Assembly: GCA_023436765.1 (NCBI GenBank) | Contig: JAEZHX010000103.1 | Coordinates: 1 to 40,237 of the forward strand | From: Bacillota bacterium | GTDB lineage: Bacteria; Bacillota; Clostridia; Lachnospirales; Lachnospiraceae | Direction of reading: 5' to 3' | Length of the DNA: 40,237 nt | Shown: piece by piece, positions 1 through 8,197 of the stretch | Layout of the letters: each line of letters opens with the position of its first letter | How positions within the stretch are numbered: the first letter of the stretch is position 1 | The notes under the pieces: generated by a model | What the model was told of the DNA's origin: nothing | Database searches by the model: none | Seen by the model: only the letters and a program-made list of their open reading frames with translations | Translations under genes and position numbers: made by a program

Positions 1-191
1 CAGCTAAATACATATAACAAAAGAGATTATAACCGCTTTCCGATGAGACCTCTGGGATGGAAATCACCGCAGAATATCTTATTGAATTTTGTTAGGTATG
101 GTGTAACATATGTTTGACAAACCTACACCTTACTAAGAATCCAATTCTTAGGTAGCGCGATGAAAATTTATCATAACTCATCATATTTCTA

Positions 192-220
192 TTTAAAATA
201 TAAACTCCATGTAGTATACT
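192..220 (+). promoter_or_regulatory. Probable promoter of the flavodoxin-like gene
   Basis: A TTTAAA hexamer (192-197) is followed after 17 bp by TATACT (215-220), close to the sigma-A -35/-10 consensus. A start of transcription near 227 would exclude the upstream in-frame TTG at 222 as the translation start and fits a start at 252 or 258. The rest of 1-221 holds only a short hairpin (133-151, 8-bp stem, 3-nt loop) without a T-run, and no gene that I can see. The promoter is predicted from sequence only. Confidence 0.45.
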
Positions 221-257
221 ATTGGCAGCTTATCTATGGTCAGAAAGGAGAATGAGC

Positions 258-881
258 TTGAAAGTAATCGCATTGAACGGAAGTCCAAAACCGAAGGGTA
301 ATACCTGGCATGCACTACATACGGTTTGTGATGCACTTCATAAGGAAGACATCGAGACAGAAATACTCCATGTGGGTAATCTGGATATTAAAGGCTGTAT
401 ATCCTGCAACCGCTGTAAAGAAGGATACTGTGTACATTCTGATGAGGAACTTAAGAAAATAATTGATCTTATCTATGCAGCGGATGGTATTGTTCTTGGA
501 AGTCCGGTTTATTATGCCGGTATTGCCGGAACCTTCAAAAGCTTTCTGGATCGTCTTTTTTATGCCAGTCACGGAAGGCTTCGCTTGAAGGTAGGTGCTT
601 CTATCGCCATACCCAGGAGAAGTGGCGGAGTTACCACCTTCGATCAGTTGAATAATTACTTCCTGATCTCTGAAATGCTGATTGCTCCCTCCTATTACTG
701 GAATGTCATTCATGGCGGTACCCCCGGAGAGATCAGTTCTGATACAGAGGGCATGTCAGTGCTTAACAATCTGGCGCAGAATTTCGCTTGGATGCTTAAA
801 ATGAAGGAAGCTACAAAGGAATGCCTGCCACTGCCGTCACCTTACCCCAGAAAATGGATGAATTTTATCAGAAACGATTAG
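258..881 (+). CDS. Flavodoxin-like NAD(P)H-dependent FMN reductase with ISF-type cysteine motif
   Basis: Flavodoxin-fold reductase of the NADPH-dependent FMN reductase / iron-sulfur flavoprotein (ISF) group, probably cytosolic. The N-terminal beta strand and FMN-phosphate loop are typical (KVIALNGSPKPKGNT, residues 2-16), and GSPVYYAGIAG is the second FMN loop. Cysteines 47, 50, 53 and 58 have the spacing CX2CX2CX4C, which matches the compact 4Fe-4S motif of ISF proteins, so it may carry an Fe-S cluster. The physiological electron partner cannot be told. The start chosen is TTG 258, because GGAG at 247-250 lies 7 nt upstream. ATG 252 is in frame but only 1 nt from that site, and TTG 222 probably lies upstream of the mRNA start. 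The gene stands alone, 152 bp before araB. Confidence 0.75.
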   Translation: MKVIALNGSPKPKGNTWHALHTVCDALHKEDIETEILHVGNLDIKGCISCNRCKEGYCVHSDEELKKIIDLIYAADGIVLGSPVYYAGIAGTFKSFLDRLFYASHGRLRLKVGASIAIPRRSGGVTTFDQLNNYFLISEMLIAPSYYWNVIHGGTPGEISSDTEGMSVLNNLAQNFAWMLKMKEATKECLPLPSPYPRKWMNFIRND

Positions 882-1033
882 CGCTTCTTGTGTATACGAG
901 TATCAATTTCCATCTTATAGTTTACAATACCTTGTAGAAATAGTAAAATTAGCTTAAGTGTTTCACTATACCTTAATGGTAGTAGTTTAATAAGCTTTAT
1001 CTCATTATGTTGAAGAATTAAGGAGGATTTCAC

Positions 1034-2701
1034 ATGGCAAAATATGTTGTTGGGGTCGATTTCGGAACCTTATCCGGACGTGCCCTTCTTGTAAATGTTG
1101 AAAACGGAGAAGAATTGGCATCAGCCGTATATGAATATCCCCATGGAGTCATGGACAAGACCCTGCCCTCCGGAAAGACACTTCCGCCGGACTGGGCACT
1201 GGAGCATCCTCAGGATTACCTTGATGTATTTTCTAACACCATTCCGGCCGTACTTAAAGAATCCGGAGTTGCCTCTGAAGATGTAATTGGTGTTGGTATT
1301 GATTTTACAGCCTGTACCCTGCTTCCCGTGAAGTCGGATGGTACTCCCTTATGTTTCCTCGATCAATATAAGAATGAACCCCATGCCTATATCAAGCTAT
1401 GGAAGCATCATGCTGCCCAGGACAAGGCAAATAAGCTGAATGAGATTGCAGAGAAGACCGGTCAAAAGTGGCTCCCCCGTTATGGTGGCAAGATTTCCTC
1501 CGAATGGGCTATTCCGAAGATCTGGCAGACTCTCGATGAGGCTCCCGAGATTTATCAGGAAGCGGATTATTTTATTGAAGCAGCGGATTGGGTCATCTGG
1601 CAGCTTACCGGTGTACAGACCAGGAATTCCTGTACCGCCGGTTATAAGGCGATCTGGCATAAGAAGGAGGGTTATCCTGATAAGGAATTCTTCAAAGCCC
1701 TGGATCCCAGACTTGAGAATGTAGTAGAAGATAAATTGAATTGTCCGGTCTCTCCACTTGGTAACAAAGCCGGTGAAATTACAGAAAGTGCAGCCCGACT
1801 GACCGGCTTAAAGCCCGGAACTGCAGTAGCTGTTGCCAATGTAGATGCTCATGTTACTGTTCCCGCCGTTAAGATCGATGGCCCGGGCAAAATGCTTGCT
1901 ATTATGGGAACCTCCACCTGCCATATCCTGCTCGGTACGAAGGAGCAGACCGTACCAGGTATGTGCGGCGTAGTTGAGGATGGCGTTTGCCCCGGTTATT
2001 TCGGTTATGAAGCAGGACAGTCCTGTGTTGGTGACCATTTCGCCTGGTTTGTAGAGAATTGTGTAGGTTCTGAATATTATACGGCTGCTAAGGCAGAAGG
2101 ACTAAATATCCATCAATATCTGACCAAGAAGGCAGAACAGCTGAAGGTAGGGGAGAGTGGGCTGGTGGCGCTTGACTGGTGGAATGGCAACCGTTCGGTT
2201 CTGGTGGATGTGGACCTGACCGGTCTGATCCTCGGTATGACGCTCCAGACCAAGCCCGAAGAGATCTATAGAGCCTTAATTGAGGCTACCGCTTACGGCA
2301 CACGTAAAATCATTGAGACCTTCCGTGAAAACGGTGTTCCGGTGGATGAATTCTATGCTTCCGGTGGAATATCCAATAAAAATCCGATGGCAATGCAGAT
2401 TTATGCCGACATCATAAAGGTACCGATTAAGATCGGAGGAACCGCTCAGGGGCCGGCTCTGGGCAGCGCTATTTTTGCTGCTGTAGCTGCAGGATCAAAA
2501 ATGGGTGGATATGATGATGTATTTGAAGCCGGACAAATCATGGGTAAGCTTAAGGATACCGTATATTACCCTATTCCGGCTAACGCCGCAGTTTATGATA
2601 AGCTGTATGACGAGTATTCTCTTCTGCATGATTATTTCGGCAGGGGTGCCAATGATGTCATGAAGCGTCTGAAGGAAATCAAAAAAGAACAGAGCAGATA
2701 A
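1034..2701 (+). CDS. araB: L-ribulokinase
   Basis: FGGY-family sugar kinase that phosphorylates L-ribulose to L-ribulose 5-phosphate in L-arabinose catabolism. The 555 residues match the AraB length of about 560. The N-terminal phosphate-binding strand VGVDFGTLSGRAL, the GIDFTACTLLP segment, the IMGTSTCHI nucleotide-binding region and the FGGY signature region near ATAYGTRKIIETF and FYASGGISNKNPMAMQIYADI are all present. AGGAGG at 1021-1026 sits 7 nt before the ATG. araD follows after 52 bp, so the two are almost certainly cotranscribed. araA, the isomerase that makes ribulose, is not in the window. The 152 bp upstream holds no convincing AraR operator. Xylulokinase is a less likely alternative, because the paired araD favours AraB. 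Confidence 0.93.
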   Translation: MAKYVVGVDFGTLSGRALLVNVENGEELASAVYEYPHGVMDKTLPSGKTLPPDWALEHPQDYLDVFSNTIPAVLKESGVASEDVIGVGIDFTACTLLPVKSDGTPLCFLDQYKNEPHAYIKLWKHHAAQDKANKLNEIAEKTGQKWLPRYGGKISSEWAIPKIWQTLDEAPEIYQEADYFIEAADWVIWQLTGVQTRNSCTAGYKAIWHKKEGYPDKEFFKALDPRLENVVEDKLNCPVSPLGNKAGEITESAARLTGLKPGTAVAVANVDAHVTVPAVKIDGPGKMLAIMGTSTCHILLGTKEQTVPGMCGVVEDGVCPGYFGYEAGQSCVGDHFAWFVENCVGSEYYTAAKAEGLNIHQYLTKKAEQLKVGESGLVALDWWNGNRSVLVDVDLTGLILGMTLQTKPEEIYRALIEATAYGTRKIIETFRENGVPVDEFYASGGISNKNPMAMQIYADIIKVPIKIGGTAQGPALGSAIFAAVAAGSKMGGYDDVFEAGQIMGKLKDTVYYPIPANAAVYDKLYDEYSLLHDYFGRGANDVMKRLKEIKKEQSR

Positions 2702-2753
2702 GGGTGGTTGCTTCATCTTCAGGAGGAACAAAAGAAAAGGGGTGTGAGTCCAC

Positions 2754-3488
2754 ATGTTAGAGAGTCTCAAAAGAGAAGTTTTTGAAGCTAATGTACTTCT
2801 CCCAAAGCACAAGCTTGTCAACTTTACCTGGGGAAATGTATCCGGCATCGACCGGAAGAAAGGTCTTGTCGTAATTAAACCTGCCGGAGTAGAGTATGAG
2901 CACCTGACACCGGACGATATGATTGTCATCGACTTGAACGGGCTTAAGGTTGAAGGTAAGTTAAACCCTTCTTCCGACGCTGCCACTCATGTGGAATTAT
3001 ATAACTCCTTCCCTTCCATCCAGGGTATTGTACACTCCTACTCCCGCTGGGCAACGATTTTCTCTCAGATGGGCATGGGGATTCCGGCGCTGGGTACCAC
3101 CCATGCAGATTATTTCCATGGGGAGATTCCCTGTACCCGTAAATTAAGAGCCTATGAAATCCGCGGTGATTACGAAAGAGAAACCGGTGCGGTTATTGTT
3201 GAACGTTTCCGTAAGGGCAAGATCAGCCCGGAGGAAATGCCCGGGGTCCTCGTATGTAATCATGGACCCTTTACCTGGGGAGACAGTCCAAACGAAGCTG
3301 TCCATAATGCTGTTGTCATGGAGGAGATTGCCTTTATGGCTTGGCATTGTATGGCTCTGCCTGATAAATATCTTGTACCTATGCAGAAAGACCTTCTTGA
3401 ACGCCATTACAGCAGAAAACACGGCAAGGATGCTTCCTTTGGTCAGGAAGCTGACAACATCGATGACCGTGAGGATGGCGACGAATAG
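2754..3488 (+). CDS. araD: L-ribulose-5-phosphate 4-epimerase (one zinc-ligand His replaced)
   Basis: Class II aldolase-fold epimerase that converts L-ribulose 5-phosphate to D-xylulose 5-phosphate, feeding arabinose carbon into the pentose phosphate pathway. FTWGNVSGID (24-33), the PSSDAATH loop with Asp75, the GTTHADYF block with catalytic Asp119, NHGPFTWG (His170) and HYSRKHG near the C-terminus are all in place. The family's zinc site is Asp76, His95, His97 and His171 in E. coli numbering. Here the segment reads VHSYSRWAT: His94 is kept, but the position equivalent to His97 is Tyr96 (codon TAC at 3039-3041, one base from CAC). An aggregate of acidic residues forms the last ten positions. 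The gene lies between araB (52 bp) and a carboxypeptidase gene (34 bp). The family call is secure, but full activity is uncertain because of Tyr96. Confidence 0.9.
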   Translation: MLESLKREVFEANVLLPKHKLVNFTWGNVSGIDRKKGLVVIKPAGVEYEHLTPDDMIVIDLNGLKVEGKLNPSSDAATHVELYNSFPSIQGIVHSYSRWATIFSQMGMGIPALGTTHADYFHGEIPCTRKLRAYEIRGDYERETGAVIVERFRKGKISPEEMPGVLVCNHGPFTWGDSPNEAVHNAVVMEEIAFMAWHCMALPDKYLVPMQKDLLERHYSRKHGKDASFGQEADNIDDREDGDE

Positions 3489-3522
3489 ACCTTCTTTCTG
3501 CGAAACTATATAGGAGGATCTT

Positions 3523-4929
3523 ATGAAGAGACAAAAGCTTTCTTTGTTTTGTTTCATATTAATATACAGCTTAACCCTGGTTCTTAAGCCTCATGCTGCC
3601 TATGCCACTGTTTCGGATAGCAGCAGCTGGCCTGAAGGACCGGATGTATATGCAGAAGGGGCGATTGTCATGGAAGCCTCGACCGGATTAATTCTATATT
3701 CCAAGAACATGAACGAGCATTATTACCCTGCCAGCATCACAAAGGTCATGACAGCCCTTGTGGCAATTGAGAATTCCACCCCCGGTGAGATTGTTACCTT
3801 CTCGAAAGATGCCATCTTCGGAGTGGACCTGGATAGCAGCCGAATCGGTATTGATGTCGGCGAGCAGCTGACGATGCAGCAATGTCTCTATGCCATCCTC
3901 TTGGAATCAGCCAATGAAGTATCCTATGCTGTAGCTGAGCATGTTGGCGGTGGGGATGTGAATGTCTTCATTCATATGATGAATGAGAAGGCTAAGAGCT
4001 TGGGCTGCAAAAATACGAATTTCGTGAATCCCCATGGGCTCCATGATGATAATCATTATACCTCGCCCTATGATATGGCTTTAATCACCCGGGAAGCGAT
4101 GAAGAATGAAACCTTTCGCAAAATTTTCTTCACCCGGACATATACAATTCCTCCCACGAATATTCAGGAGGAAACCAGGTACTTAGCCAACCACCATAAG
4201 TTTATCTTAAACCGTAGCTACGAGAATTGTCTTGGAGGAAAAACCGGCTATACCAGTGTATCACGGTACACCCTGGTTACAGTGGCAAAACGTGGAGACC
4301 TGGAGCTGGTATGTATTGTCATGAGGGATGATTCCAGTGAGCATCAGTACTCCGACACCACAAAATTACTGGATTACGGCTTTGATAACTTTTCAATCTA
4401 CCCGATTGCTGATCTGGAGGATGCCCCTGTTCTTAAGGAAAGCCCTTTTTTCACACGATATAATACATTACTCGGTAAAACCGACGGTTCGATTACGACC
4501 GATGAGAAAGGTTATTTGGTATTACCAAACAGTGCCTCCTTTCAAGATGCAGTCAAGGAAGTCTCCTTCTTCCCTGCGGGCAGTGAAACCGGCAAGGATA
4601 ATGTCATCGGTAAGATTTCCTATAACTATAACGGAAAATATGTTGGAGGAGCAGATATTCTATATAATAATGTAGTACGGCCTTCCCTGTTTCATAAAGA
4701 ATCTGAGAAGCCGGAACCCACTGCAGCTGCTCCTGCCAGTCCGACTACAGAGGATAAGGTGACCTACCGTCCGATTATCATTGGATTGATTGTTGGGTTA
4801 TTTGCCTTAATCATCGGCTTATATTTTGTTCTGGTTGAGCGCCCTCGTCTGAAGCGCAGAAATGCCTACTATAAAAAACGGGCTCTCCGGAAATCGTCCT
4901 TCCAGGATGATGATTATCTGGATTTATGA
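3523..4929 (+). CDS. D-alanyl-D-alanine carboxypeptidase (penicillin-binding protein, peptidase S11)
   Basis: Low-molecular-weight PBP that removes the terminal D-Ala from peptidoglycan stem peptides on the outer face of the membrane. A signal peptide covers residues 1-28 (hydrophobic core FCFILIYSLTLVL, cut after AYA). The three penicillin-binding motifs are present: S71-ITK74 (SXXK, with Ser71 as nucleophile), S129-A-N131 (SXN) and K240-T-G242 (KTG). A C-terminal membrane helix at about 424-444 is followed by a basic cytoplasmic tail, so the enzyme is anchored at its C-terminus, as in the DacF/PBP5 group. AGGAGG lies just before the ATG. It is only 34 bp after araD and may be cotranscribed with the arabinose genes, an odd pairing with no obvious metabolic logic. 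A beta-lactamase is unlikely given the S11 motif spacing and the tail. Confidence 0.9.
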   Translation: MKRQKLSLFCFILIYSLTLVLKPHAAYATVSDSSSWPEGPDVYAEGAIVMEASTGLILYSKNMNEHYYPASITKVMTALVAIENSTPGEIVTFSKDAIFGVDLDSSRIGIDVGEQLTMQQCLYAILLESANEVSYAVAEHVGGGDVNVFIHMMNEKAKSLGCKNTNFVNPHGLHDDNHYTSPYDMALITREAMKNETFRKIFFTRTYTIPPTNIQEETRYLANHHKFILNRSYENCLGGKTGYTSVSRYTLVTVAKRGDLELVCIVMRDDSSEHQYSDTTKLLDYGFDNFSIYPIADLEDAPVLKESPFFTRYNTLLGKTDGSITTDEKGYLVLPNSASFQDAVKEVSFFPAGSETGKDNVIGKISYNYNGKYVGGADILYNNVVRPSLFHKESEKPEPTAAAPASPTTEDKVTYRPIIIGLIVGLFALIIGLYFVLVERPRLKRRNAYYKKRALRKSSFQDDDYLDL

Positions 4930-4985
4930 GCTTAAAGGATGCCAGCCTGACAGATCTTCCACTGATCCCATGAATTCTGTAAAGA

Positions 4986-5034
4986 AAATGCCACCTTCCT
5001 ACGCTTACACAGCTTGGATTGGTGGCATTTATTT
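4986..5034. terminator. Bidirectional hairpin terminator between convergent genes
   Basis: The 10-bp perfect stem AAATGCCACC (4986-4995) / GGTGGCATTT (5021-5030) has a 25-nt loop. A-rich sequence flanks it on the left and T-rich sequence on the right, so it can terminate transcription from both sides. It lies between the plus-strand carboxypeptidase gene and the convergent minus-strand gene ending at 5064. Confidence 0.6.
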
Positions 5035-5063
5035 CATATGTAACTCACATCGGACTATTTTTA

Positions 5064-5903
5064 TTATTTCCCGTAGGAGGAAAACAAGGCTGCGATTTCC
5101 TCTTTGGTCAGACTTTTATTTGGATCATCATACAGCGGAACAATTTCCGCATCAGAGTTCCCTATTATGTCATCTTCACTTTGTTGTACAGGTAGCTGCT
5201 CATCCTCTGAGGGTTCCTCTTCTTCTGACGGTCCCTCCTCTAAGAAGCTCATTTCTGTCAGCTCGGGCTCCTGATCCAGCCATTCCTCCGTAAGGCTATC
5301 CTCTTCATATAGACTACGGGGGGTGTCCAGCTTATCTGACCGGAAAGGAAGCTCCTTAAGGGCTTCGAGAATTAATTCAAATTTGTCCTCGTGATGAAGC
5401 ATCCCGGCTTCCTCTCTGATTGCGGCAATCAGAGCCTTCGTATTATCCTTCTGATAATTCACCTCAATATTTAAGGCATTTTTTTGTCCATCCACCAGCT
5501 TCTTCTGAAGTTCAACTACTTTATTAAGAGCCTCTTCATTGCTTTTCTCCATGGATTGTAGCCTAATCATCAGCTCTTCCATCTTCACCTCGAGCGTAGC
5601 TGCCTTTTTCTTCGCTGCCGTATAGGTTGCTTTGTGAAGATTTAAAAGCTCCGTATACCTGATATCGCTCTTTTCGGTCTCTTCCCGGTATAAATGCTCA
5701 AGATAGAAAAGGGTTTTCTCCTTCCATTGCTTCCATTGGCCCCTGATGGAATCTAAAAGCAGGTAAAGGCTGATCAGAATGACAACACCTAAGCCGCCGA
5801 TGGTAAGGATATCTGCTTCTAAAACAAGTAGGCTATATCCTTCTGCCAGTAGTGCAGCCAGAAAAAAGCCACCAAAGAATATGGGGTTTAATTTTATTTT
5901 CAT
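5064..5903 (-). CDS. Membrane-anchored coiled-coil protein with C-terminal EIAALF motif, unknown function
   Basis: I do not recognise a named family. Two hydrophobic helices (about residues 8-29 and 32-51) form a short hairpin anchor, leaving most of the 279-residue chain probably cytosolic. Residues about 55-170 are charged, heptad-like and very probably coiled coil. Residues about 205-260 are strongly acidic, with runs such as EEGPSEEEEPSEDEQ. The last residues, SLTKEEIAALFSSYGK, carry an LTxEEIAALF motif resembling the short EIDALL peptides of the flagellar switch proteins FliM/FliN. The start ATG at 5903 is set by GGAGG 6 nt upstream; an in-frame start at 5939 lacks one. It lies 166 bp downstream of phoR on the same strand, in a gap with a small GCCC/GGGC hairpin (5982-5993) but no T-run, so cotranscription with the Pho operon is possible. 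The role may be scaffolding at the membrane, but this is a guess. Confidence 0.7.
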   Translation of the reverse strand: MKIKLNPIFFGGFFLAALLAEGYSLLVLEADILTIGGLGVVILISLYLLLDSIRGQWKQWKEKTLFYLEHLYREETEKSDIRYTELLNLHKATYTAAKKKAATLEVKMEELMIRLQSMEKSNEEALNKVVELQKKLVDGQKNALNIEVNYQKDNTKALIAAIREEAGMLHHEDKFELILEALKELPFRSDKLDTPRSLYEEDSLTEEWLDQEPELTEMSFLEEGPSEEEEPSEDEQLPVQQSEDDIIGNSDAEIVPLYDDPNKSLTKEEIAALFSSYGK

Positions 5904-6069
5904 ATAAATCCTCCATGCTACAGCTTCATAGCAGCACAACTCCCGAAAGAACCAGGCGTAAGCACCACCGTACCCCGATCTGCCCTAAAGGGCGATCAAA
6001 CATATTAGCTATATCGACATAAATTGGATATATCCTTACCCCCTACTCATAATTCTCTTTTCTATCAGA

Positions 6070-7464
6070 CTACTTTTCTTTTGGCAGCCGTATGGTAAAC
6101 TTCGATCCGAGATCAAGCTTGCTTTCCAGTTCTATCGTTCCGTTATAGTAATTCACCACATGCTTGACGATGGATAAACCAAGACCGGTTCCGCCTACTT
6201 TTTTACTTCTTCCCTTATCAACTCGGTAGAACCGCTCAAATACCCGCTGCTTGGCTTCTTCCGGTATTCCTACTCCGGTATCCTCTACGATGATGACAAT
6301 ATCCTTCGCCTCCGAAGTGACCGTAACGAATACCTGGCCCTTCGGTTTATTATACTTAATTGCATTAATGATCAGATTATTGAATAGCTCCTTCATCTGC
6401 CCCGCATTTGCTTTTAGGCTCAGCGGCTTACAGCTCGCCGATACCGTAACCTGAAACTCCTTTGCCAAGGGCTGCAATGAGGTACATACCTCCTCAATTA
6501 ACGGACATAGCCTTACCTCTGTGATCTCCACCTCAGCTTCCTTGGTTTCCAAACGGGAGATCATCAGGATGTCATTAATCAGATTCGTCATATTCTCAGT
6601 TTCCTGCTTGATCCTTAATAAGAATTCCTTTTCCATGTTCTTATCGGTTGCCATACCATTCTCCAGAAGCTCAGCATATCCACGGATGGAAGTAATCGGT
6701 GTCTTTAATTCATGGGAGGCATTGGAGAAGAACTCCTGTCTTATCATTTTCTCAAACTCTATCTGTTTTCTCGACGCCTGTACTGCATCTGCCATGTGCT
6801 TCGTTGTATCGGCAATTACATTCATCTCCTCATACCTGTATGGCTTAAAATCAAACTCCGGGTTGTCCTCCTTCAGCTTTAGAAGCTCCTCCGCGATATC
6901 CTTTAAAGGTTTTGTCATTGTTTTGGAAAAACGGTTCGCTACTATAACGGATATCAATAAGGATAGTCCTATGCTGATTAGTATAGACGGAAGCAGCGGT
7001 CCAATGTATTCATATAGGCCTGAGAAAGGTACTGCCATTCTCAGGATATAAGCTCCGTTATCGGAAAGAACGGATAAGTACAGCATTGATTGTTTCAGGG
7101 TTTCCGACTTTCGTCTTGCCTCTCCGGAACCGGTATTGATTGCTTCCATCACTTCTTCGCGATGGGAATGGTTCTCCATGGATTGATAGGAGGCGACATC
7201 ACTGTCAGCCAGGATGTTACCTTCAAGGTCCATTACCGTAAAGCGGGAATGCTGATCCAACTGTACCTGTTTCCAATTAAGTATCTGCTCCTGAAGATTA
7301 CTGCCGTAATTAAGAGAATAGTCTACAACCTTCAGAATTCCTCGCATATGCTCTCTTGTCTTGTCGAGCAGGATATCACTCATGGTAACACTAAAAATAC
7401 TGCCGCTTAAAACAAGCGCCAGTGTTAAGGTCAGTATGAATTTCTGAAATACTGCTTTTTTCAT
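6070..7464 (-). CDS. phoR: Phosphate-regulon sensor histidine kinase PhoR
   Basis: Membrane sensor kinase for phosphate limitation. Helix 1 lies at about 9-28, an extracytoplasmic sensor domain at about 30-150 and helix 2 at about 155-176; a HAMP linker follows at 178-230. The HisKA dimerisation domain has the phospho-acceptor His251 in SNASHELKTPITS. The ATPase domain has the N box (NNLIINAIKYNK), G1 (DTGVGIPEE), F box (FERFYRVDK) and G2 (GGTGLGLSIVKH). The length of 464 is normal for the short PhoR type. The start codon abuts the phoB stop with no gap, so the two are translationally coupled, and it is the last gene of the pst-phoU-phoB-phoR operon. The position after phoU and phoB makes PhoR far likelier than another HAMP kinase. 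Confidence 0.9.
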   Translation of the reverse strand: MKKAVFQKFILTLTLALVLSGSIFSVTMSDILLDKTREHMRGILKVVDYSLNYGSNLQEQILNWKQVQLDQHSRFTVMDLEGNILADSDVASYQSMENHSHREEVMEAINTGSGEARRKSETLKQSMLYLSVLSDNGAYILRMAVPFSGLYEYIGPLLPSILISIGLSLLISVIVANRFSKTMTKPLKDIAEELLKLKEDNPEFDFKPYRYEEMNVIADTTKHMADAVQASRKQIEFEKMIRQEFFSNASHELKTPITSIRGYAELLENGMATDKNMEKEFLLRIKQETENMTNLINDILMISRLETKEAEVEITEVRLCPLIEEVCTSLQPLAKEFQVTVSASCKPLSLKANAGQMKELFNNLIINAIKYNKPKGQVFVTVTSEAKDIVIIVEDTGVGIPEEAKQRVFERFYRVDKGRSKKVGGTGLGLSIVKHVVNYYNGTIELESKLDLGSKFTIRLPKEK

Positions 7465-8151
7465 TTATTCCTTCTCTTTAACAAACCGATAACCGACACT
7501 TCTGGTGGTCCGGATACATTGTTCTCCAACTTTTCCAAGCTTCGCACGAAGAGACCGGATATGGATATCCAGTGTCCTGGTTTCTCCATCATAATCATAG
7601 CCCCATATCTGATTTAGCAGCTCTTCCCGGCTGACGACACGGGTATTATTTTCTACCAAATAGTGCAGTAGCTCATACTCCTTATAGGTTAGCTCCACCA
7701 AACGCCCTTCCACTCTTACTTCCCTGGCCTTTGGATTGATGGTAAGTTCCTCTATCTGTGTTACCTCCTCCGTATCCGTCTTATTAGCCCTTCGGAGCAG
7801 GGATCGGATTCTGGCTGCAAGCTCTAATACTCCAAAGGGCTTTGTAATATAGTCATCAGCGCCGACATCCAGGCCTGCCACCTTATCCAGCTCCTTATCC
7901 TTTGCTATCAGGCAGATAATCGGAATGTTTTTTAAGATCGGATCCTGCCTGACTTGGCGAATTGCTGTTAAGCCGTCCATTCCCGGGAGCATCAGATCAA
8001 ATACAGCAAGATCCGGTTTCTCCTCCTTCATACCGGATAAAGCCGGTTCTGCTGCCTCATATGCCCTTATTCGATAACCGAAGCCTTCCAGTGCTACCCT
8101 GAGCAGCTCCCTTATGCTTTCATCATCCTCTATCACATAGATCTTTTCCAA
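7465..8151 (-). CDS. phoB: Phosphate-regulon response regulator PhoB (PhoP-type, OmpR family)
   Basis: DNA-binding response regulator that activates phosphate genes. The receiver has the acidic pocket ED9-D10, phospho-acceptor Asp52 (VFDLMLPGMDG) and the conserved Lys in DDYITKPF. The C-terminal winged helix (about 130-226) ends in the typical RSLRAKLG...RTTRSVGYRFV recognition region. The position usually held by Thr or Ser after strand beta-4 is Ile82 here (CLIAKD instead of the usual LTAKD; codon ATA at 7906-7908). I start at TTG 8151, because GGAGG (8159-8163) lies 7 nt upstream. Another TTG at 8169 is in frame but lacks a good site. The gene lies 46 bp after phoU and abuts phoR. The likely target is the Pho-box array upstream of pstS at 12480-12507. 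Confidence 0.9.
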   Translation of the reverse strand: MEKIYVIEDDESIRELLRVALEGFGYRIRAYEAAEPALSGMKEEKPDLAVFDLMLPGMDGLTAIRQVRQDPILKNIPIICLIAKDKELDKVAGLDVGADDYITKPFGVLELAARIRSLLRRANKTDTEEVTQIEELTINPKAREVRVEGRLVELTYKEYELLHYLVENNTRVVSREELLNQIWGYDYDGETRTLDIHIRSLRAKLGKVGEQCIRTTRSVGYRFVKEKE

Positions 8152-8197
8152 ATCTCCCCCTCCGTTCAATGGAGTCTAAAAGAAACCTTTTCTTCCT

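Noticed and set aside
133..151. Hairpin CTAAGAAT-CCA-ATTCTTAG near the left end
   Set aside because: No T-run follows on either strand and the upstream gene is outside the window, so its role cannot be judged.
882..1033. Possible AraR or cre operator upstream of araB
   Set aside because: Only partial palindromes such as GTATAC are present; none matches a known operator well.
5062..5293. Plus-strand reading frame over the 3' end of the membrane coiled-coil gene
   Set aside because: It is the complement of an acidic, low-complexity coding region, without a ribosome site or protein-like composition.
5982..5993. GCCC-TAAA-GGGC hairpin flanked by GATC after phoR
   Set aside because: The stem is only 4 bp plus a bulged extension and has no T-run on the minus strand, so I did not call a terminator.
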